Assembly: GCF_027922365.1 (NCBI RefSeq)
Contig: NZ_BSFN01000017.1
Coordinates: 1 to 64,000, forward strand
DNA from: Pseudomonas turukhanskensis
Lineage (GTDB): Bacteria > Pseudomonadota > Gammaproteobacteria > Pseudomonadales > Pseudomonadaceae
Direction: 5' to 3'
DNA length: 64,000 nt
Shown: positions 7,639 through 16,314 of the stretch, one piece after another
How positions within the stretch are numbered: the first letter of the stretch is position 1
Layout of the letters: every line of letters starts with the position of its first letter
Translations under genes and position numbers: made by a program
Notes under the pieces: model-generated
The model's database searches: none
Seen by the model: only the letters and a program-made list of their open reading frames with translations
What the model was told of the DNA's origin: nothing

Positions 7639-8414
7639 ACCAGCCCCGCATAACTGCCGCCATCGACCTGCAGGTTTTGCCCGGTGATATAGCCCGCCTG
7701 CGCCGAACACAAGAAGACGCAGGCGGCGGCAAACTCCTCGGGTTGGCCGAAGCGCCGCGCTGGGATGGGTTTGAGCATTTCCAGGCGTGCCTGTTCCAGG
7801 CTGAGCGTGCGCTGCTTGGCCACCTGCTCGGTCATATAGCGCAGGCGGTCGGTTTCGATGCGCTCGGGCAGCAGGTTGTTGAGGGTGACGTTGTCGCGCG
7901 CTACTTCGGTGGCCAACGCCTTGCTGAACGCGGTAAGCCCGGCGCGTGCGGCGGTGGAAAGGCCCATGGGCAAACGGGGCGACTTGACCATCGCCGAGGT
8001 GATATTGACGATGCGTCCAAAGCGCCGCTCACGCATGCCGCCGACCACCGCCTGAATCAGCAGAATGGCCGACAGCATATTGGCCTCAAGCGCGGCCAGC
8101 CACGCTGCATGGTCCCAGTCTTCCAGCCGCCCCGGTTCCGGTCCGCCGTTGTTGGTGACCAGAATGTCCACCACTGGGCAGGCGGCCAACAACCTGGCAC
8201 GCCCGGCCTCGGTGGAGAGGTCGGCGACCACGGTGCGCGGTAGATACCCACTAACCTGCAACACCTCCTGCGCCACCAGGGCCAACGTGGCCGGGTCGCG
8301 GCCATTGATCACCACTTCGCACCCTTCTTCTGCCAACGCCACGGCACACGCCTTGCCCAGCCCGCGAGACGAGGCGCAAACCACGGCGGCACGTCCTCTG
8401 ATACCCAGATCCAT
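7635..8414 (-). CDS. Divergent SDR with YxxxK replaced by SxxxR
   Basis: 259 residues from MDLGIRGRAAVVCASSRGLG; a longer in-frame extension upstream reads through the oxygenase gene in another frame and is rejected. The Rossmann loop and NNGG are present and Ser140 is conserved. Where Tyr-x3-Lys should be, the sequence is Ser153-Thr-Ala-Ala-Arg157. This matches a known SDR subgroup with LSNxxR-type motifs, so it may use another mechanism or act as a reductase with altered chemistry. It follows the Rieske-less oxygenase gene by 14 bp, so co-transcription is likely. Confidence 0.8.
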   Translation of the reverse strand: MDLGIRGRAAVVCASSRGLGKACAVALAEEGCEVVINGRDPATLALVAQEVLQVSGYLPRTVVADLSTEAGRARLLAACPVVDILVTNNGGPEPGRLEDWDHAAWLAALEANMLSAILLIQAVVGGMRERRFGRIVNITSAMVKSPRLPMGLSTAARAGLTAFSKALATEVARDNVTLNNLLPERIETDRLRYMTEQVAKQRTLSLEQARLEMLKPIPARRFGQPEEFAAACVFLCSAQAGYITGQNLQVDGGSYAGLV

Positions 8415-8428
8415 TGCGGCGCTCCTGC

Positions 8429-9475
8429 TCAGTCGTTCATGCCCAATAGGCCTGAGATATCCCGTCCGGGCTCGGCATCGCTGCCATAAGCGAACTGCCC
8501 GGCGGCCTGGCGCTCTGCCAGTTGCTCCATCTGATAGCGGTAGCGGGTGCCGGGTTTGTCGAAGCGCGAGTGCATGTCCAGACGCTCGTCCGCTTCGAAG
8601 TAGCGCTGGTTTTGGGGGCGCACCACGGAGTTGTCTTGCGGCTGAATGATGTAGTTGATGCGCGGCATCACATAGCGAAACGGCGCCGGCGCGGCGGTGG
8701 TGTTGAAGGTGACATCGCAGCGGGAGCGGTGCTTGCCCACCGGCAGAAACGGTTGCAGGTTGGGCACGTCGTAACCGGGGCGAAAACGCGGGTAGGAGAT
8801 ACACACGTTGCTGCGCAAATGAATATGCAGCACGGCGCGAAAGTCTTGGTACTTGGCGCGCACACCGCCGACCCAACGCATGATCGGCGCCACGGATTTC
8901 TGCGCTACGGTGCGGGTACGGGTGACGGTTTCCGAGGTCCACTCCACCTCCACCACGTCTGATTCGGAAATGCCGTCGCCGATGGTATTAGCATGCAGAA
9001 AGTCGGCGTGGGTGAGGTCGATGAGGTTCTCCACCGACAGCGCCGAGGTCGCATCAAACCGCACGGTGCGCTGGGTGTAACCGGGGATATTGCCGTCTTC
9101 GGGCAGGAACGGAATATGGGGCAACTGCAACGGGTCGGCGGCGTCCGGATTGCCGTACCAAGCCCAGATATAGCCGTAGCGTTCCACCACCGGGTAGAAG
9201 CCACTGCCGCCGGTAAATTCGCTGAGGTGCAACGCCTCGCCTTTGCTGCGTTGCGGGTGAAATTCGGCGGCAATCGGCAGGCCGTTCTCGCGCCACAGGT
9301 AATAGGGCTGGGCGTGAATGATGCGGCGGATCGGGCGCGCGCATAGGTCGCGGCTGTGGGACACCGGAAACCAGGTATCGCGCAGGTCGTAGTTGATAGG
9401 TGTCCAGTCGCCGCGCAGTTTGCGCGCGGGTGCTTCGCCGGTAGTTGTTTCGTTGGTGCTTGGAACGGCATGCAT
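8429..9475 (-). CDS. Rieske-type oxygenase catalytic subunit lacking the Rieske centre
   Basis: 348 residues related to VanA/dicamba-O-demethylase-type oxygenase alpha subunits. The N-terminal domain keeps the fold flanks (DTWFPVSHSRDL, then FYPVVERYGYIWAWYG). The segment that should hold CxH and CxxH is replaced by EFHPQRSKGEALHLSEF with no cysteine, so no [2Fe-2S] cluster can form. The mononuclear iron site is intact and in register: Asn150, Asp153 (bridging Asp), His156, His161, with a likely distal Asp in QPQDNSVV. AGGAG precedes the ATG. It lies 15 bp downstream of an oxygenase gene with the opposite defect. I infer a mixed complex in which the partner supplies electrons. A separate pseudo-enzyme role is the alternative. 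Confidence 0.85.
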   Translation of the reverse strand: MHAVPSTNETTTGEAPARKLRGDWTPINYDLRDTWFPVSHSRDLCARPIRRIIHAQPYYLWRENGLPIAAEFHPQRSKGEALHLSEFTGGSGFYPVVERYGYIWAWYGNPDAADPLQLPHIPFLPEDGNIPGYTQRTVRFDATSALSVENLIDLTHADFLHANTIGDGISESDVVEVEWTSETVTRTRTVAQKSVAPIMRWVGGVRAKYQDFRAVLHIHLRSNVCISYPRFRPGYDVPNLQPFLPVGKHRSRCDVTFNTTAAPAPFRYVMPRINYIIQPQDNSVVRPQNQRYFEADERLDMHSRFDKPGTRYRYQMEQLAERQAAGQFAYGSDAEPGRDISGLLGMND

Positions 9476-9490
9476 GGCAGTTCTCCTGGC

Positions 9491-10432
9491 TCAGACCACC
9501 GCGCTCACGGGGATCAAACGGGGCGGGCGGGCGGCGTGCAAATCGCGCGATGGGGCTTCCAGCAGCGCGGCTACCGCCGACCCATCGATCAGGCTGTTCA
9601 CGGTAAAGGGCGCCTTGTGCCACACCCGTGCCGTACGCCAGCGCAACGGCGCCTTGGCGGGTACTTCGGCATGCACAAAACCGCGCCAGCACAGGCTGGT
9701 GGTGCCACGCCGATTGGCGCCGGAGGCGATGGCCAGGCTGATCAGCGGGGTTTCATCTTCGCTCAGCAAATCGACCCGAATGCTGCCGCCCTGCACCGGC
9801 ACCTCGGTGCGCACGATCAGCGGGTAATCGACGACAAAGTTCGACGGCAGAATCTGCGTGGTCCATACCGCGCCGCGCTCCAGCACCAGGCGGCCGTGTT
9901 CTTTGCGCACATCGCCAAGGAAGAAATCGGTCATGCGCACATGGGCGAAATTCAGCAGGCATTCGGGGCCATCGAGCATCGCGGCGAGGTACTGCTCGTG
10001 GCTCATGTTGACGATGGTCGAGCCGGTGAACTGCTGGCCGACGGGGCGGTAATCGTCGGTGGGCAAATCGATATCCGGCACGCCCTCTCCCAGCCACACA
10101 TGTACAAAGCCATTGCCTTCGCTAACCGGAAAAGCACGCGCGGCGTAGCGCGGGGGGACCGGTTCGTTAGTGCGCAGATTGGGGATTTGTGTGCAGCGCC
10201 CGCTGGCGCCATCGAAGGTCCAGCCGTGGTAGCCGCATTGCAGCCCGGCGGCCACTACCCGGCCCAACGCCAACGGCACGCGGCGGTGCGGGCAGCGGTC
10301 TTCTAGGGCGAAGGCTTGGCCCTCGGCATTGCGGAACAGCACCAGTTCTTCGCCGGCGAACGCTACGGCCAACGGCGTTTTGTCGTTTACAGCCTCGCAG
10401 AGCGCCATGGCCCACCAGCCAGGAGTCGTCAT
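9491..10432 (-). CDS. Rieske [2Fe-2S] oxygenase-like subunit with degenerate iron site
   Basis: 313 residues from MTTPGWWAMA; GAGG lies upstream, and a longer in-frame start at 10513 would begin inside the promoter. The Rieske cluster motif is complete: Cys47-Pro-His49 and Cys66-Gly-Tyr-His69. In the catalytic domain the usual N-x2-D-x2-H-x4-H reads Cys158, Asn161, His164, Asp169. The bridging Asp and the second His are therefore lost. The protein should carry electrons but not activate O2. It is the first gene of an operon with the Rieske-less catalytic protein and an SDR. No ferredoxin or reductase gene is nearby. Divergent from marR. Confidence 0.85.
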   Translation of the reverse strand: MTTPGWWAMALCEAVNDKTPLAVAFAGEELVLFRNAEGQAFALEDRCPHRRVPLALGRVVAAGLQCGYHGWTFDGASGRCTQIPNLRTNEPVPPRYAARAFPVSEGNGFVHVWLGEGVPDIDLPTDDYRPVGQQFTGSTIVNMSHEQYLAAMLDGPECLLNFAHVRMTDFFLGDVRKEHGRLVLERGAVWTTQILPSNFVVDYPLIVRTEVPVQGGSIRVDLLSEDETPLISLAIASGANRRGTTSLCWRGFVHAEVPAKAPLRWRTARVWHKAPFTVNSLIDGSAVAALLEAPSRDLHAARPPRLIPVSAVV

Positions 10433-10512
10433 CGGGTTTTGCCTCGTTTTTGTTATGTAGGGCATCACGGTAGGGTTAACGGTAGCGCTGCAAGGCGGAG
10501 GCAGCAACAACA

Positions 10513-10576
10513 AATAGACACTTTTCTTTTATCTGTACAAATTAAATTGCCCAAAACCGCTTAGCCTAAATATCAT
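10513..10576. promoter_or_regulatory. Divergent promoters, Rieske operon and marR
   Basis: Minus strand: -35 TTGTAC (10535-10540) and -10 TCTATT (10513-10518), spacer 16, reading into the Rieske operon. Plus strand: -35 TTGCCC (10547-10552) and -10 TATCAT (10571-10576), spacer 18, reading into marR. The two promoters are almost back to back, so one MarR-bound site could control both. Confidence 0.5.
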
Positions 10577-10609
10577 AAGCATGCTCATGGACTTCTCAGG
10601 TATGCCCAG

Positions 10610-11080
10610 ATGCCCCAATCAACCCTTGGTTTTGTGCTGCACGATGTCGCGCGCCTGATGCGCAAACGCTTCGAACAACGCGCCCGCGCGGCCGGCCTGA
10701 CCCGCTCGCAATGGCAGGTGCTGGCCAAGCTGTCGATGCACGAAGGTATTCACCAGAAAGGCCTGGCCGACCTGCTGGAGATCGAGTCCATCACCCTGGT
10801 ACGCCTCTTGGACAAGATGCAGGAGCGCGGCCTGATCGAGCGCCGCAGCCACCCCACCGACCGCCGCCTCTCCCTGCTGTACCTCACCCCCGGTGCCCAC
10901 CCCCTGCTGGAATTTATGCGCACCATCGGCGAACAGACCCGCCTGGAAACCATGACGGATTTCACTGCCCAGGAGCACGACCACTTGCTGCACTACCTCG
11001 AACGTATGCGTACCCACCTGCTAACCGCCTGCGCCCAGCCGATTGGCGACGCCCTTGAGCATGAGGTGAAACATGGCTGA
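10610..11080 (+). CDS. MarR-family regulator
   Basis: 156 residues with the winged-helix MarR fold: LTRSQWQVLAKLSMHEGIHQKGLADLLEIESITLVRLLDKMQERGLIERRSHPTDRRLSLLYLT spans the recognition helix and the wing (DRR motif). It overlaps the emrA-like gene by 8 nt and is divergent from the Rieske operon. By analogy with EmrR/MarR it should repress the efflux operon and respond to a phenolic or lipophilic ligand. Control of the oxygenase operon is plausible from the shared intergenic region. Confidence 0.9.
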   Translation: MPQSTLGFVLHDVARLMRKRFEQRARAAGLTRSQWQVLAKLSMHEGIHQKGLADLLEIESITLVRLLDKMQERGLIERRSHPTDRRLSLLYLTPGAHPLLEFMRTIGEQTRLETMTDFTAQEHDHLLHYLERMRTHLLTACAQPIGDALEHEVKHG

Positions 11081-12224
11081 GCCCGTGATGGAGCGCCCAG
11101 CCGTGCAGGCGGACGTAAAACCCGTGCAAGACATCGCGCCGGCAGCGGAGCCACCTGGCGAGGAGCCGGGTCCCGCTCGCTCGCGTACGCGCCTGGGTTT
11201 GTTCGTGCTGGCGCCGTTGGCCGTCGCCGCCTTTGCCGCCTGGTATGTGCTGGGCGGCAGCGTGGTCAGCACCGACAACGCCTACATCCAGGCCGAGCGC
11301 GTGGGCGTGACCACCGATGTCGCCGGCATCGTGGCCGCCATCGAAGTGACCGATAATCAGGTGGTGCATCAGGGTCAGGTATTGTTCCGGCTTAAAGCCG
11401 AACCCTTCGAAATCGCCCTGGCCAGTGCCAACGCGCAGCTGGACAGCGCGCGCAACCAGATCATGTTTCTCAAGGCCAGCTACAACCAGTCACTGGCCGA
11501 AATCGCCCAAGCCGAAGCAAAGCTACCGTACTACCAGACCAACTTTCAGCGCTTGGAAAAGCTGGTGAGCGTTAACGCGGTGTCCAAGACCAACTTCGAC
11601 GACGCCCATCAAGACCTGGACAACACCCGGCAAAAAGTCGCGGTGGCCAAGGCGCAGGCAGCGGCTGCATTGGCCCAATTGGGCGGCCGGCTGGACACGC
11701 CGGTGGAGCAACACCCGTCCTACCTGCAAGCCCAGGCGGCGGTGAATGAAGCCGAACGTAACCTACGCAACTCTGTAGTGGTTGCGCCCTTCGATGGCGT
11801 GGTTACCAATGTGGATTCGCTGCAAGTGGGCGCTTACCTGCAACCACCGCAGTCAGCCTTCAGTCTGGTCTCGAGCGACCACCTGTGGGTGGCCGCATCC
11901 CCCAAAGAAACCGAGCTGACCCACGCCCAGCCCGGCCAGAGCGTGACCATCGAAGTGGACACCTACCCCGGCGTTATCTGGCACGGCACGGTGGAAAGCA
12001 TCAGCCCGGCATCCAGCGCGAGCTTCTCGCTGCTGCCGGCGCAAAACACCACGGGCAACTGGGTAAAAGTGGTGCAGCGCATTCCGGTGCGCATCCGCAT
12101 CGATGACAGCGCCGGCAAGCCGCCCTTGCGGCACGGCATGAGTGCGGTGGTGGATATCGACACCGGCGCCGCGCGCGGCCTGCCGAACCCCCTGGCCAGC
12201 CTGTTCGCCAGCCACCATGAGTGA
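11073..12224 (+). CDS. EmrA/HlyD-type membrane fusion protein
   Basis: 383 residues. A cytoplasmic N-terminal tail (about 1-45) is followed by one membrane helix (LGLFVLAPLAVAAFAAWYVL), then periplasmic beta-barrel/lipoyl domains split by a coiled-coil hairpin (about 115-235). VVAPFDGVVTNVDSLQVGAYL is the second lipoyl half. The topology matches EmrA-like adaptors of MFS tripartite pumps. The start overlaps marR, and the stop overlaps the MFS gene by 8 nt, giving a tightly coupled three-gene operon for drug or solvent export. Confidence 0.9.
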   Translation: MAEPVMERPAVQADVKPVQDIAPAAEPPGEEPGPARSRTRLGLFVLAPLAVAAFAAWYVLGGSVVSTDNAYIQAERVGVTTDVAGIVAAIEVTDNQVVHQGQVLFRLKAEPFEIALASANAQLDSARNQIMFLKASYNQSLAEIAQAEAKLPYYQTNFQRLEKLVSVNAVSKTNFDDAHQDLDNTRQKVAVAKAQAAAALAQLGGRLDTPVEQHPSYLQAQAAVNEAERNLRNSVVVAPFDGVVTNVDSLQVGAYLQPPQSAFSLVSSDHLWVAASPKETELTHAQPGQSVTIEVDTYPGVIWHGTVESISPASSASFSLLPAQNTTGNWVKVVQRIPVRIRIDDSAGKPPLRHGMSAVVDIDTGAARGLPNPLASLFASHHE

Positions 12225-13749
12225 AGTGCTCGGGCCACTGCCGCCCTCCCCGCTGCGGGTCATCATTACCCTGTGCGTAGTGCTGGCGGTGGTGATGCAG
12301 GCGTTGGATACGACCATCGCCAACGTGGCGCTGCCATATATGCAAGGCAGCGTTTCGGCCAGCGCCGACCAGATCAACTGGGTGCTGACCAGCTATATCG
12401 TCGCCACAGCGGTGATGACCCCGCCTTCGGCCTTTCTGGCTCAACGCTTCGGCCGCAAGCGTGTGCTGCTGTGGTCGATCTTCGGTTTCGTACTGACGTC
12501 AGTGCTGTGCGGCATCGCCCAATCGCTGGAAGAGATCATTCTGTTCCGCCTGCTCCAGGGGATTGCAGGCGCTGCACTGGTGCCGCTGTCGCAGGGCATT
12601 CTGCTGGACATTTACCCGCAGAAGGATCGCGGCTCGGCCGTGGCCTTGTTCGGCGTATCGGTAATGGTCGGCCCAGTGCTGGGCCCCATGCTCGGCGGCT
12701 GGCTGACGGAAAACCTCAGCTGGCGCTGGGTGTTCTTTATCAATCTGCCCATCGGCCTGCTGGCCTTTATCGGCATGACCCGCTTTATTCGCGAAACCCC
12801 GCCTGACCGCAGCGCTCGGCTCGACTGGTTAGGCTTTGGTTCGCTGAGCGTGGCGATCATGTCGATTCAGCTGTTTCTGGACCGCGGTGAACAACTGGGC
12901 TGGTTTGACTCCGGGGAGATCATCATTGAAGCGCTGGTCGCCGCCGTGGCAACGTACATCTTTATCGTGCACACCCTTACCCACGACAAACCCTTTATCA
13001 GCCTCAAGCTGTTCAAAGACCGTAACTACTCGGTGGCGGTGTTGTTCATCTTCATCATCGGCATCACCTACCTGGCGTCGCTGGCCCTGATGACGCCCTA
13101 CCTGCAAACCTTGATGGGTTACCCGGTACTCACCGCCGGCCTGGTAATGGGGCCTCGAGGGTTGGGCACGATGATGACCATGTTTCTGGCCGGCAGAATC
13201 ATGGGCAAGGTGGATATTCGCCTGATCCTGTTCACCGGGCTGGTGATGTCCGCCTGGTCGATGTACATGATGACCGGCTGGACCCCGGCAGTTTCCATCG
13301 AAACCATCGTCTATGTCGGCTTTATCCAGGGCGCAAGTCTGGGGTTTCTGTTTGTACCGCTGACCACCATCGCCTTCGCCACCCTGACGCCGGCGCTGCG
13401 TGGCCAGGCCACTGGGCTGTACAACCTGTCGCGCAACGTGGGATCGAGCGTGGGGATCTCCATCGTTACGGTACTGCTGGCGCAGAACACGCAAATCAAC
13501 CACGCGGAAATAGGCGCGTATGTCACGCCGTTCAATCGGCTATTCGAGCAGTGGCCGGTAAGCAGCTATCTGAACCCACTGACCGCGAGCGGACGCGCCG
13601 CGCTGGACGGGATGATTACGGTCCAGGCCAGTTGGGTTGCGTATGTGGATGACTTCAAACTTCTGATGCTGCTGTCGATTGGGGTGATGCCGCTGTTGTT
13701 AGTCTTCAGCAACGCGAAGGTGCCGGCACCGACACCCGCGAGGTCTTAA
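12217..13749 (+). CDS. EmrB-type MFS transporter (DHA2, 14 TM)
   Basis: 510 residues from MSEVLGPLPP. DHA2-family signatures are visible: LDTTIANVALPYMQG in TM1, WVLTSYIVATAVMTP (motif D1), and the RFGRKRV loop (motif A) between TM2 and TM3. About 14 hydrophobic segments fit the EmrB/QacA class. Inner-membrane partner of the preceding adaptor. The start ATG lies inside the end of the adaptor gene (ATGAGTGA overlap). A TolC-like outer-membrane partner is not encoded here. Confidence 0.9.
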   Translation: MSEVLGPLPPSPLRVIITLCVVLAVVMQALDTTIANVALPYMQGSVSASADQINWVLTSYIVATAVMTPPSAFLAQRFGRKRVLLWSIFGFVLTSVLCGIAQSLEEIILFRLLQGIAGAALVPLSQGILLDIYPQKDRGSAVALFGVSVMVGPVLGPMLGGWLTENLSWRWVFFINLPIGLLAFIGMTRFIRETPPDRSARLDWLGFGSLSVAIMSIQLFLDRGEQLGWFDSGEIIIEALVAAVATYIFIVHTLTHDKPFISLKLFKDRNYSVAVLFIFIIGITYLASLALMTPYLQTLMGYPVLTAGLVMGPRGLGTMMTMFLAGRIMGKVDIRLILFTGLVMSAWSMYMMTGWTPAVSIETIVYVGFIQGASLGFLFVPLTTIAFATLTPALRGQATGLYNLSRNVGSSVGISIVTVLLAQNTQINHAEIGAYVTPFNRLFEQWPVSSYLNPLTASGRAALDGMITVQASWVAYVDDFKLLMLLSIGVMPLLLVFSNAKVPAPTPARS

Positions 13750-13797
13750 CCGACGGCTGGCACGTGGGGTCGCGTCGGCGGTTGGACACCCCGCCGT

Positions 13798-14337
13798 TTA
13801 AGCGAGCGCGGCTTCGATGGCTTGAATCAAGCGCAGATCTTCAGCGGTCACGTCTGGAGAGAAGCGGCCTACAACCTCGCCCTGACGATTGATCAAAAAC
13901 TTCTCGAAGTTCCACAACACATCGGTGGGCTGGCCCGGCTCAATACCGTAACCGCTGAGTTTCTCGCGGAACGGACCATCCCCGGTGCTGGTGGGCTGAG
14001 CGCTGGTCAGGGACGCATAAAGGGGATGTTGATCGTCACCCAGCACTGATATTTTCGAGAACAGCGGGAAGCTGACGTCATAGGTCAGCGAGCAAAACTC
14101 GCGGATCTCTGCATCGGTACCAGGCTCTTGCCCTTTGAAGTTATTGGCCGGGAACGCCAACACCTCCAGCCCTTGCTCACGCTTTTCTTTATACAGTTTC
14201 TCAAGACCTTCGTACTGTGGCGTCAGGCCACACTTGGACGCCACGTTCACCACAAGCAAGACCTTGCCCTGATAGTCGGCCAAGGTTTGCTCGACACCGG
14301 CAATGTTCTTGAAGGGAATACTTTGAATTGAGCTCAT
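13798..14337 (-). CDS. Glutathione peroxidase family protein (Cys type)
   Basis: 179 residues from MSSIQSIPFK. Thioredoxin-fold peroxidase with the peroxidatic Cys36 in NVASKCGLTPQY, the FPANNFKGQEPG motif carrying the Gln-type site and WNFEKFLI near the C-terminus. Cys rather than selenocysteine is usual in bacteria, and many such enzymes use thioredoxin. It reduces peroxides in the cytosol. It stands alone between the MFS gene (convergent) and an SDR gene. Confidence 0.92.
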   Translation of the reverse strand: MSSIQSIPFKNIAGVEQTLADYQGKVLLVVNVASKCGLTPQYEGLEKLYKEKREQGLEVLAFPANNFKGQEPGTDAEIREFCSLTYDVSFPLFSKISVLGDDQHPLYASLTSAQPTSTGDGPFREKLSGYGIEPGQPTDVLWNFEKFLINRQGEVVGRFSPDVTAEDLRLIQAIEAALA

Positions 14338-14449
14338 ACGTTGTACCTCCGTTTCATTCAGGAATTTCAGCCAGCCAAGAAGATGGCATAACCACCAGTG
14401 GCTGAAGGTTACCCATTCGGCTCGACCCAATCGCACAGAAATACATGCA

Positions 14450-15217
14450 CTACAAGCTGCTCACCAAATGCCCACCATCCACAGCCAACGTAGCCCCAGT
14501 CATAAACGAGCCGGCGTCGCTGGCCAGCAACAAAAACGGCCCTTCCAGCTCTTCAAGCTGCCCCAGCCGTGCCATGGGCACGCCGTTGCGGATGTAGGCC
14601 TGCCCTTTCTCGCTGTCGAAATAGGCGTCGTTCATTTCGGTTTTGAAGTAGCCCGGTGCAATAGCATTCACCCGGATGCCATGCCGCGCCAGATCCAGCG
14701 CCAGCGATTGGGTCAGCTGCACCACGCCAGCTTTGGCCGCACTGTAGTGGCTGTAACCTGCGCCCGCGCGCAAGCCGAGGATGGAAGCGATGTTGACGAT
14801 GCTGCCGCTTTTTCCCGCGTTGACCAGGCGCTGGGCGGCGCACTGGGCGGTGCGCCATACGCCGTCCAGGTTGGTGGACAGCATGGCGCGCCAGTCTTCT
14901 TCGCTGATGTCCAACGCGCGCTGACCGTTGCCGATGCCGGCGTTGTTGAGCACCACATCCACAACACCAAAATGGGCCTCGGCGGCGTCAAAGGCGGCTT
15001 CGACGCTAGCGCGATCGGTCACGTCCATGGCGACTTCAAACACCTTGCCACCTGCCGCGCGAATATCATTTGCCACCTGTTCCAGGCGCTCCAGACGTCG
15101 CGCGCCAATGACTACGCGCGCGCCGGCACTGGCTGCTGTTTTAGCTAAGTGCGCACCGATACCGCTAGAAGCGCCAGTGACCAATACCACGTTGTCCGTC
15201 AGAGAAAACCGATTCAT
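14450..15217 (-). CDS. SDR-family oxidoreductase
   Basis: 255 residues, classical SDR: TGASSGIG (14-21), NNAG (91-94), triad Ser145, Tyr158, Lys162. Arg40-Arg41 after the second strand (GARR) favour NADP(H). GAGGAG precedes the ATG. It stands alone downstream of the DUF3861 gene on the same strand. General 3-oxoacyl reductase-like; substrate unknown. Confidence 0.85.
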   Translation of the reverse strand: MNRFSLTDNVVLVTGASSGIGAHLAKTAASAGARVVIGARRLERLEQVANDIRAAGGKVFEVAMDVTDRASVEAAFDAAEAHFGVVDVVLNNAGIGNGQRALDISEEDWRAMLSTNLDGVWRTAQCAAQRLVNAGKSGSIVNIASILGLRAGAGYSHYSAAKAGVVQLTQSLALDLARHGIRVNAIAPGYFKTEMNDAYFDSEKGQAYIRNGVPMARLGQLEELEGPFLLLASDAGSFMTGATLAVDGGHLVSSL

Positions 15218-15264
15218 CCAAACTCCTCTATTAGGCCAGTTGCTCCAATGCCGCTGAAGCCGAA

Positions 15265-15552
15265 TTATTTTTTGCCTTTTAGCTGCTTCATAAACTGGAC
15301 GAAATGCGGCCTGAATTCCTCGAACAGCACGTGGTCCTTGTGTTCCAACATCACCTCGCTAAACAGCTTGAGACCCAGGGCAAACGCCGTAGCAGTATCA
15401 GGCTCGAAATCGCCGCGAGCGCGCATCAGTTCTACGATGTGAAAGATGTCGTCATGGTTCCCCACCTCAACGCTCAACGGTGCGCGTGACACGGGCTGGC
15501 CCTTGGGGTCTTGGAGGTATTCGACTTGAATCCGGTAGCGATGCTGTTTCAT
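15265..15552 (-). CDS. DUF3861-family small protein
   Basis: 95 residues; sequence beginning MKQHRYRIQVEYLQDPKGQP and the segment VGNHDDIFHIVELMRARGDFEPDTA match the DUF3861 family as I recall it. No known function, signal peptide or membrane helix. GGAG precedes the start. It lies 47 bp upstream of the SDR gene on the same strand. Confidence 0.75.
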   Translation of the reverse strand: MKQHRYRIQVEYLQDPKGQPVSRAPLSVEVGNHDDIFHIVELMRARGDFEPDTATAFALGLKLFSEVMLEHKDHVLFEEFRPHFVQFMKQLKGKK

Positions 15553-15596
15553 ATGAAAGTTCTCCAGGTGTTAGGTCAGGGAGGGTTTCAAGCTCA

Positions 15597-16079
15597 TCAG
15601 TTGCCCGTTTTGAGGGCTGCGGCAATCTTTTCTGCAAACGCACCGTCATCCACCGATGCTCCGCCAGCGACGCCGACTGCTCCCGCCAACTGACCATTAA
15701 TAACAACCGGTACGCCGCCCTCTATTGGCAAAATATCCGGCAGATTCTGAAAGCCTGGGTGACCTTGAACGATTTGCTGCTCAAGGGCCTTGGTTGAGAA
15801 ACCATAGAGCGCGGCCGATTTAGCTTTCTTGATAGATGCGTCTACCATGCCACTGGCAGCACCGTCTGAGCGCTCCAGGTATATCAGCTGCCCGCCATCG
15901 TCCACCACCGTGATCACCGAACCTGCGCGCTCCTGTGGTGACCGTTGCAACGTGGAGGATATAGCCGTTTTTGCGCTGCCCAGTGTGATCACGGGCTTGG
16001 TGGCCTGCGCTTCGGCAAATGCCATATCAGTACAGAGAAGCGCCAACGCCACTATCGGCCAGATCGTTTTTGCAGTCAT
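15597..16079 (-). CDS. Exported GlcG/HbpS-family heme-binding-like protein
   Basis: 160 residues. A signal peptide is evident (MTAKTIWPIVALALLCTDMAFA, cleaved after AFA). The rest is one GlcG/HbpS domain with AGSVITVVDDGGQLIYLERSDGA and LPIEGGVPVVINGQLAGAVGVAGG, typical of the family. Members bind heme or cobalamin or lie beside catabolic genes. Periplasmic. No obvious partner here. Confidence 0.85.
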   Translation of the reverse strand: MTAKTIWPIVALALLCTDMAFAEAQATKPVITLGSAKTAISSTLQRSPQERAGSVITVVDDGGQLIYLERSDGAASGMVDASIKKAKSAALYGFSTKALEQQIVQGHPGFQNLPDILPIEGGVPVVINGQLAGAVGVAGGASVDDGAFAEKIAAALKTGN

Positions 16080-16226
16080 AGCGCACCCAACGAAGTTAAA
16101 GAAATTAAGTGCGTCGATTGTCCCAAATCACCGCCTTACATACGCTCGAATATCCAGCGCATTAACGCCAAGAATATTGATAGGTCAGTCGACCTTAACG
16201 CATGAATCGAGCTGAGCACAGCGTCG

Positions 16227-16246
16227 ATGGCCAGCACGCACCTGTT
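16227..16246 (+). promoter_or_regulatory. Regulon box upstream of araC-A
   Basis: ATGGCC-N6-CACCTGTT, a perfect match to the box shared by thirteen promoters in 16-45 kb. It lies 69 bp before the AraC-A start, with TACTGC about 18 bp further as a weak -10. Suggests autoregulation or membership of the regulon. Confidence 0.65.
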
Positions 16247-16314
16247 CACCCCGCCATACGTTGCAATACTGCATGCATGATTGCCGATTCCCTGCCCCCT
16301 GGTTTGCCCAAGCC

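Noticed and set aside
7635..8942. 435-residue version of the SDR with a long N-terminal extension
   Set aside because: The extra 176 residues overlap the Rieske-less oxygenase gene in another frame; the natural SDR start is at 8414.
9393..10306. Plus-strand frames opposite the Rieske gene
   Set aside because: Shadows of the oxygenase subunit gene, which has a complete CPH...CGYH motif on the minus strand.
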